From Nocardioides sp. GY 10127 (GTDB lineage: Bacteria; Actinomycetota; Actinomycetes; Propionibacteriales; Nocardioidaceae), in contig NZ_STGL01000003.1 in the NCBI RefSeq assembly GCF_004919085.1, positions 62,001 to 126,000 on the forward strand: DNA of 64,000 nt. Direction: 5' to 3'. The notes beneath the pieces are model-generated. The model saw nothing but the letters and a program-made list of their open reading frames with translations. It did not search any database and was not told the DNA's origin. Both the position numbers and the translations under genes were made by a program. This document shows positions 60,343 to 64,000 of this stretch, one piece after another. Each line of letters starts with the position of its first letter. Position 1 is the first letter of the stretch.

Positions 60343-61242
60343 ATCGACCTGGAGGCGCTGCGCAGCCTGCGAGCCGTGGCGGAGGAGGGCTCGGTGGTCG
60401 CGGCCGCCGCGGCCCTCGGGTTCACCCCGTCCGCGGTCTCCCAGCAGGTCAAGCGGCTGGAGCGGGACACGGGCCTGGCCATGCTGGAGCGGGTCGGACG
60501 CGGGGTGGTGCTGACCCGCGCCGGCGCGCAGCTGGTCGAGGACGGCGCCCGGCTGCTCACCGACCTGGAGCTGCTCGAGAGCGACCTGCACCGGCAGGCC
60601 TCGACCGCCGCCGGGCACCTGCGCCTGGCCACCTTCTCGACCGCGACGCGCGGGCTGGTGGCGCCGGCGCTGGCCGGGCTGGCACGCACCGAGCCGCTCC
60701 TGCGCGTGACGCTGAGCGAGGCCGAGCCGTGGGAGGCGGTCGCGCTGGTGGCGGCGGGCCGGCAGGACGCGGCCGTCGTGCACTCGTGGGGCGACGTCGC
60801 GCTCGACATCCCCGAGCACCTGGAGGTCGGGGTCGTCGCGCGGGACGTCGCCGACCTCGTCGTCCGGCCCGACCACGCGCTGGCGGCCCGCGCCCGCGTG
60901 TCCCCGCACGACCTGGTCGGCGTCAGCTGGGTGGCCACCCCGGAGGGCTCGATCTGCCGCCAGTGGCTGAGCCGCATGTACGACGGCACCGGGGCGCGCC
61001 CGCGCGTCGAGCACGTCGCGGCCGAGTTCGACTCCCACCTCGCCCTCGTGGCCGCCGGGCTGGGGGTCGCGCTCGTGCCCCGGCTCGGCCGCTCCGACCT
61101 CGCCACGGTGCCCGGCGGACCGCTCGTGGCCGTCGAGGTCACCGACCCGGTGCCGACCCGCGTCGTGAGCCTCGTCCACCGGCGCAGCATGGCGCCGTCC
61201 CCCGCCCTCGCCGCCCTCGCGCGCGCCCTCGGCACCCCCTGA
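60340..61242 (+). CDS. LysR-family transcriptional regulator
   Basis: 300-aa regulator. N-terminal winged helix-turn-helix EALRSLRAVAEEGSVVAAAAALGFTPSAVSQQVKRLERDTGLAMLERVGRGVVLTRAG, then a periplasmic-binding-like effector domain from about residue 90 (GHLRLATFSTATRGLVAPALAGLA). ATG at 60340-60342 from a leaderless promoter. It likely represses or activates the divergent EamA exporter gene and itself. Effector unknown. Confidence 0.95.
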   Translation: MIDLEALRSLRAVAEEGSVVAAAAALGFTPSAVSQQVKRLERDTGLAMLERVGRGVVLTRAGAQLVEDGARLLTDLELLESDLHRQASTAAGHLRLATFSTATRGLVAPALAGLARTEPLLRVTLSEAEPWEAVALVAAGRQDAAVVHSWGDVALDIPEHLEVGVVARDVADLVVRPDHALAARARVSPHDLVGVSWVATPEGSICRQWLSRMYDGTGARPRVEHVAAEFDSHLALVAAGLGVALVPRLGRSDLATVPGGPLVAVEVTDPVPTRVVSLVHRRSMAPSPALAALARALGTP

Positions 61243-61260
61243 CCTGCCTCCTCCCCCTCT

Positions 61261-61335
61261 GCCCCGCTCCCCCCTGCCCCGCTCCCCGTCGCCCCGTTCC
61301 CCGTCGCCCCGCTCCCCCCTGCCCCGCTCCCAGCT
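61261..61335. repeat. C-rich 15-bp tandem array, five copies
   Basis: Units of GCCCCGCTCCCCCCT-like sequence at 61261, 61276, 61291, 61306 and 61321, with variation in the last four bases. The complementary strand is a run of G-tracts of 3-6, with G-quadruplex potential. Confidence 0.92.
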
Positions 61336-61360
61336 GCCGTGCCCCCAGCCCACTGAATCC

Positions 61361-61686
61361 GTTCGGTCCTCGTGCCGACGAGGACCCAACCCCCGGGCCG
61401 ACGCAGCCGCAACCCGCTGACCTGCGACAACGCGGGGCCCGCTGCCCACTGCCCCGCGTTCGGTCCTCGTCCGCACGAGGACCAAGCCCCGCAGCGGCGC
61501 ACCCGCCGGGTGCTGAGGAGCGGCACACTGAATCACCGCCCCGCGGCGGCCTGATGCGTTCGGTCCTCGTGCCCACGAGGACCCAAGCCCCGGGTCGGCA
61601 CAGTCACAGTCCGCTGACCTGCGACAACGCAGAGGCACCGGCCCCGGGGCGCCCGTTCGGTCCTCGTACCCACGAGGACCGAAGCC
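61361..61686. repeat. 197-bp duplication with four GGTCCTCGT-N4-ACGAGGACC dyads
   Basis: Dyads at 61365-61386, 61462-61483, 61562-61583 and 61659-61680. All 9-bp arms are identical; loops are GCCG, CCGC, GCCC and ACCC. Dyads 1 and 3, and 2 and 4, are 197 bp apart, as are the shared 20-mers starting CCGCTGACCTGCG (61414 and 61611). So two 197-bp units each carry two dyads. Function unknown. Confidence 0.92.
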
Positions 61687-61789
61687 CGGGCCCGGCGCGG
61701 CAGCAGCACGGGAGGCCGCAGCAGGGCACCGGACGGCCTGGCTCAGCCACGGCGCAGCGCGCCCCGGAGCACCGGCAGACAGGACGCGA

Positions 61790-62662
61790 TCAGGCGGGCG
61801 GCGCAGGGGGCGCGGAGGGCGCGGGGGTGGACAGGAGATCCCGGGCGAGGGTGGTGGCGCCCACGACGGCAGCCGGCATCACAGCCACACCGCCGAGGGG
61901 CACGAGGAAGCAGACCTGCGTGGCGACCCCGTAGCCGAGGACGGCGGAGCGGTGCCCGCGCAGCAGGGCCCGGCGACCGGCGCGGTCGATGCCGCGCGCC
62001 TCGAGCGGACGGTTCAGGAGCTCCGAGCCCAGCAGCCAGCCGGCGACGACGACCCCCAGCACCGTCCCGCCGACCCCACCGACCACCGGCACGAACCCGA
62101 GCACGAACAGCCCGACCCCGACGGCCAGGCCGAGCCCCAGGAGCACGAGCGCGTCCCGTGCCGAGGCCCAGAAGCCGAGGCCGTCGCCCTCGGGCGGGTC
62201 GCCCAGCAGCTCCTCGGTCGCCCGCCACACGCGCTCGTAGAACGGGTCGCCCAGCGTCAGGGTGAGCGCGGTGAAGGTGACGCTGAACAGAATCACCGTC
62301 GCAGCCAGGACGACGAGCGCCAACCCGACCCGCAGCGCGCTGCGCAGCCCGGCGGCCCAGCCGTCGGCGAAGGGGGTCGCCCAGGCCACGAGGTCGCCGA
62401 CCTCGAGCACCAGCCCGGTGAACAACCCGACCAGGAGCAGCAGGACCAGCAGCGCCGGGAGCATCCCCCGCAGCATCAGACCGGGTCGGCGCCGCCACAT
62501 CGCGAACCCGCGGAGCAGGTGCCCCACGCCGTCCGCGAAGCCCACGGTGGAGCCGACGGCGGAGCCGAGCGCGGGGCCCACCCCGACAACCGGCCCGGAG
62601 CCACGCCCCGCCCCCGGCCCAGGAAGCCCAGCACCCGGCCCGGGCACCGCTCCGCCCGCCAC
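61790..62662 (-). CDS. EI24-domain membrane protein
   Basis: 290-aa protein of the EI24/CysZ family, with four to five membrane helices (GMLPALLVLLLLVGLFTGLVL; LVVLAATVILFSVTFTALTLTLGDPFYERVW; LVLLGLGLAVGVGLFVLGFVPVVGG; VLGYGVATQVCFLVPLGGVAVMPAAVVGATTLA). LGDPFYERVWRATEE is a conserved core. The N-terminal Gly/Pro-rich 40 residues may be disordered. GTG start 10 nt after the thioredoxin-like gene stop. CysZ members carry sulfate; actinobacterial EI24 roles are unclear. Pro-rich C-terminal tail from an imperfect 9-bp repeat. Confidence 0.85.
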   Translation of the reverse strand: MAGGAVPGPGAGLPGPGAGRGSGPVVGVGPALGSAVGSTVGFADGVGHLLRGFAMWRRRPGLMLRGMLPALLVLLLLVGLFTGLVLEVGDLVAWATPFADGWAAGLRSALRVGLALVVLAATVILFSVTFTALTLTLGDPFYERVWRATEELLGDPPEGDGLGFWASARDALVLLGLGLAVGVGLFVLGFVPVVGGVGGTVLGVVVAGWLLGSELLNRPLEARGIDRAGRRALLRGHRSAVLGYGVATQVCFLVPLGGVAVMPAAVVGATTLARDLLSTPAPSAPPAPPA

Positions 62663-62672
62663 GTCCAGACGC

Positions 62673-63599
62673 TCAGAACAGCGCGGAGGCGAGGTTCTGG
62701 CGACCTCGCAGCACCCGCGGGTCGTCGTTGCCGACGGCGGCGAAGAGCGCCAGCAGGTGCTCGCGGGCCTTGGTGCGGTCGTCGCCGGCGGTGCGGCGGA
62801 CGACGTCGACGAGCCGGTTGAAGGCGTCCTCGACGTGCCCGCCGAGCATGTCGAGGTCGGCGCAGAGGGTCTGGGCGTCGACGTCGGCCGGGTCGGCGGC
62901 GGCAGCGGCGCGGGCCGCGTGGAGGTCGACCCCCCGGGTGCGCTGGAGCACCTTCGCCATGGCGAGTCCGGCGGCGGCCTCGGTGTCGGCCGGGTTGGCG
63001 GCGACGAGCTTCTCGTACTCGGCGACGGCCGCGTCCACGTCCCCGGAGCCGAGGGCGTCCTGGGCGGCGGCGTACCGCGGGTCCACGACCTCCTCCTCGC
63101 CGTCGGCGGCCTGCGGGTGCCGCGGCTGGTGTCGCCCGGTCATGCCGGCAGCGGTGAGCTGCTGGACGACCTGCTGGAGCATCTGGCGCAGCGAGTCGAT
63201 CGGCACCGCGTCCTGGAGCAGCGGCTGCGGGCGCCCGTCGATGATCGCCACCACGAACGGGATCGACGGCACCTGCACCATCTGCGCGATCTGCGGGGCG
63301 GCGTCGACGTCGACGAGGCCGACGAGCACCCGGCCCTCGAGCTCGTCACCGACGACGGCGAGGTCCGCGGCGAGCTGGCTCGACTCCGGCATCCGCGAGG
63401 GCGAGTGGAAGGCGAGCAGCACGGGCGCCGTCATCGACGCCTCGACGACCTGCTGGACGTTGGCCTCGTCGACCTCGATCGCGTAGGAGTGCCCCGACCC
63501 GGAGGACGCGGGCGCACCACCGGCGGGGGCCGACGGAGCCGGCGCCTTCAGCGCGGACAGGTCGATGGCACCGGGACGGGAGAACGGCTGCTGCGTCAT
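62673..63599 (-). CDS. thioredoxin-fold/TPR co-chaperone (CnoX/YbbN-like)
   Basis: 308-aa protein. Residues about 40-150 are a thioredoxin fold whose active-site position reads AFHSPSRMPES, so the CxxC pair is absent and oxidoreductase activity is unlikely. Residues about 175-308 are TPR-like helices (RYAAAQDALGSGDVDAAVAEYEKLVAANPADTEAAAGLAMAKV) typical of CnoX/YbbN chaperedoxins, which hold unfolded clients. The N-terminus is a Pro/Ala-rich linker. The ATG has TAGGAT 6 nt upstream. Probably co-transcribed with the EI24 gene. Confidence 0.9.
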   Translation of the reverse strand: MTQQPFSRPGAIDLSALKAPAPSAPAGGAPASSGSGHSYAIEVDEANVQQVVEASMTAPVLLAFHSPSRMPESSQLAADLAVVGDELEGRVLVGLVDVDAAPQIAQMVQVPSIPFVVAIIDGRPQPLLQDAVPIDSLRQMLQQVVQQLTAAGMTGRHQPRHPQAADGEEEVVDPRYAAAQDALGSGDVDAAVAEYEKLVAANPADTEAAAGLAMAKVLQRTRGVDLHAARAAAAADPADVDAQTLCADLDMLGGHVEDAFNRLVDVVRRTAGDDRTKAREHLLALFAAVGNDDPRVLRGRQNLASALF

Positions 63600-63605
63600 G
63601 GCGCC

Positions 63606-63611
63606 ATCCTA
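63606..63611 (-). promoter_or_regulatory. leaderless -10 of the CnoX-like gene
   Basis: TAGGAT, 6 nt before the ATG. Confidence 0.6.
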
Positions 63612-63708
63612 GGGACGGCGCGGCGCCCCGCCACGCCCCGGTCAGGGGAGGGACGGGGCGCGGCGCCTCGTTCCGGGCCGCCCGCGGGCGGCCGTCGGCT
63701 GCGCAGGG

Positions 63709-64000
63709 TCAGTTCGGCACCGGCGAGTCGGCCGGCAGCAGCCCCAGCGCGATGGCCTCCTCGGTGAGCTCCTCGCGCACCTTGGGGTGCGCGGCGTGGG
63801 CGATGAGGTTCCACGCCTGCTGGTTCTGCGAGCGGCCGAAGACCTCCGCCACCCCGTTCTCGGTGATGACGGCGCTGACCTGGAAGGAGGTCACCGGCTC
63901 GTCGACCAGCGGGACGATCGTGGAGACGTGCGCCTTGGGGTGCCACGACTTCAGGGCGAGCAGCGCCTGCCCACCCGGGCTGTGGAGCGCGCCGACGATG
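63709..64000 (-). CDS. acetyl-CoA hydrolase/transferase, C-terminal part (cut by window edge)
   Basis: Open frame entering from beyond the right edge; the last 96 residues are visible (…GGQALLALKSWHPKAHVSTIVPLV…VSAVITENGVAEVFGRSQNQQAWNLIAHAAHPKVREELTEEAIALGLL…). The 'ITENGVAEVFGRS' and 'HAAHPKVREEL' segments match the C-terminal domain of acetyl-CoA hydrolase/CoA-transferase (Ach1/Cat-type) proteins. The catalytic Glu would lie upstream, outside the window. TGA stop at 63709-63711. Confidence 0.85.
   Translation of the reverse strand, partial: IVGALHSPGGQALLALKSWHPKAHVSTIVPLVDEPVTSFQVSAVITENGVAEVFGRSQNQQAWNLIAHAAHPKVREELTEEAIALGLLPADSPVPN

Larger units (their letters stand above)
61243..61789. 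other. 547-bp repeat-rich intergenic region between convergent genes
   Basis: No gene is supported. It holds a C-rich 15-bp tandem array (61261-61335) and a 197-bp duplication with four dyads (61361-61686). Open frames that cross it on the minus strand are repeat translations in arbitrary frame. Confidence 0.7.

Noticed and set aside
60313..61638. Minus-strand frames across the repeat region and lysR
   Set aside because: They translate repeats in arbitrary frames and lie opposite a clear LysR gene.
61361..61686. CRISPR array (repeats at about 97-bp spacing)
   Set aside because: The repeat is an 18-bp palindrome with variable loops, and the 'spacers' are themselves duplicated at 197 bp. There are only four copies and no cas genes.

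Overview
The window is 64 kb of very GC-rich DNA from an actinobacterium. The evidence is codon use, GTG starts, GC-rich U-less terminators, many apparently leaderless promoters (a TANNNT -10 box ending 6-8 nt before the start codon), a GlgE-type glycogen/trehalose pathway, and a lepA-rpsT-holA-comEC-comEA-degV-leuS / gpgP-rsfS-nadD-proA gene order like that of mycobacteria and streptomycetes. Two chemoreceptor genes suggest a motile organism. I cannot name a genus.

Layout. 1-14 kb: the N-terminal part of an acyl-CoA synthetase, a MOSC protein, an SQR-like flavoprotein, two APH-fold kinases, then the conserved lepA, rpsT, holA, ppk2, comEC, comEA, degV, leuS block. 16.7-33.5 kb: a likely accessory stretch with dps, phoX, MFS, two divergent chemoreceptors, a succinate-semialdehyde-type dehydrogenase, a lipase-like hydrolase with an MFS partner, and a glutaminase-MFS pair flanked by two identical tRNA-Ala(GGC) genes. 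33.6-36.8 kb: the conserved block resumes with gpgP-like, rsfS, nadD, a 48-aa membrane protein and proA. 37-42 kb: an SGNH hydrolase, a ClC channel, etfBA and an enoyl-CoA hydratase. 42.2-58.3 kb: storage-glucan genes glgX, glgP and the overlapping glgE-treS-mak-glgB operon, with a secreted M36 protease between. 58.3-64 kb: a GNAT-Nudix fusion, an EamA/LysR pair, a repeat-rich intergenic region, an EI24 protein, a thioredoxin-TPR protein, and the C-terminus of an acetyl-CoA hydrolase/transferase.

How the genes work together. TreS interconverts trehalose and maltose, Mak phosphorylates maltose, GlgE polymerises maltose-1-phosphate, GlgB branches the glucan, and GlgP and GlgX degrade it. The etfBA genes and the acyl-CoA enzymes point to fatty-acid catabolism. 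comEA/comEC give a DNA-uptake channel. phoX and ppk2 concern phosphate.

The most notable signals are regulatory. A short leader peptide with three consecutive Leu codons lies between a leaderless promoter and an intrinsic terminator upstream of leuS (a probable ribosome-mediated attenuator). A two-unit 197-bp duplication carries four identical-arm dyads between convergent genes near 61.4 kb. An IdeR/DtxR-like box and a second dyad lie upstream of dps, and a PHO-box-like site lies upstream of phoX. Short tandem repeats recur at gene 3' ends.
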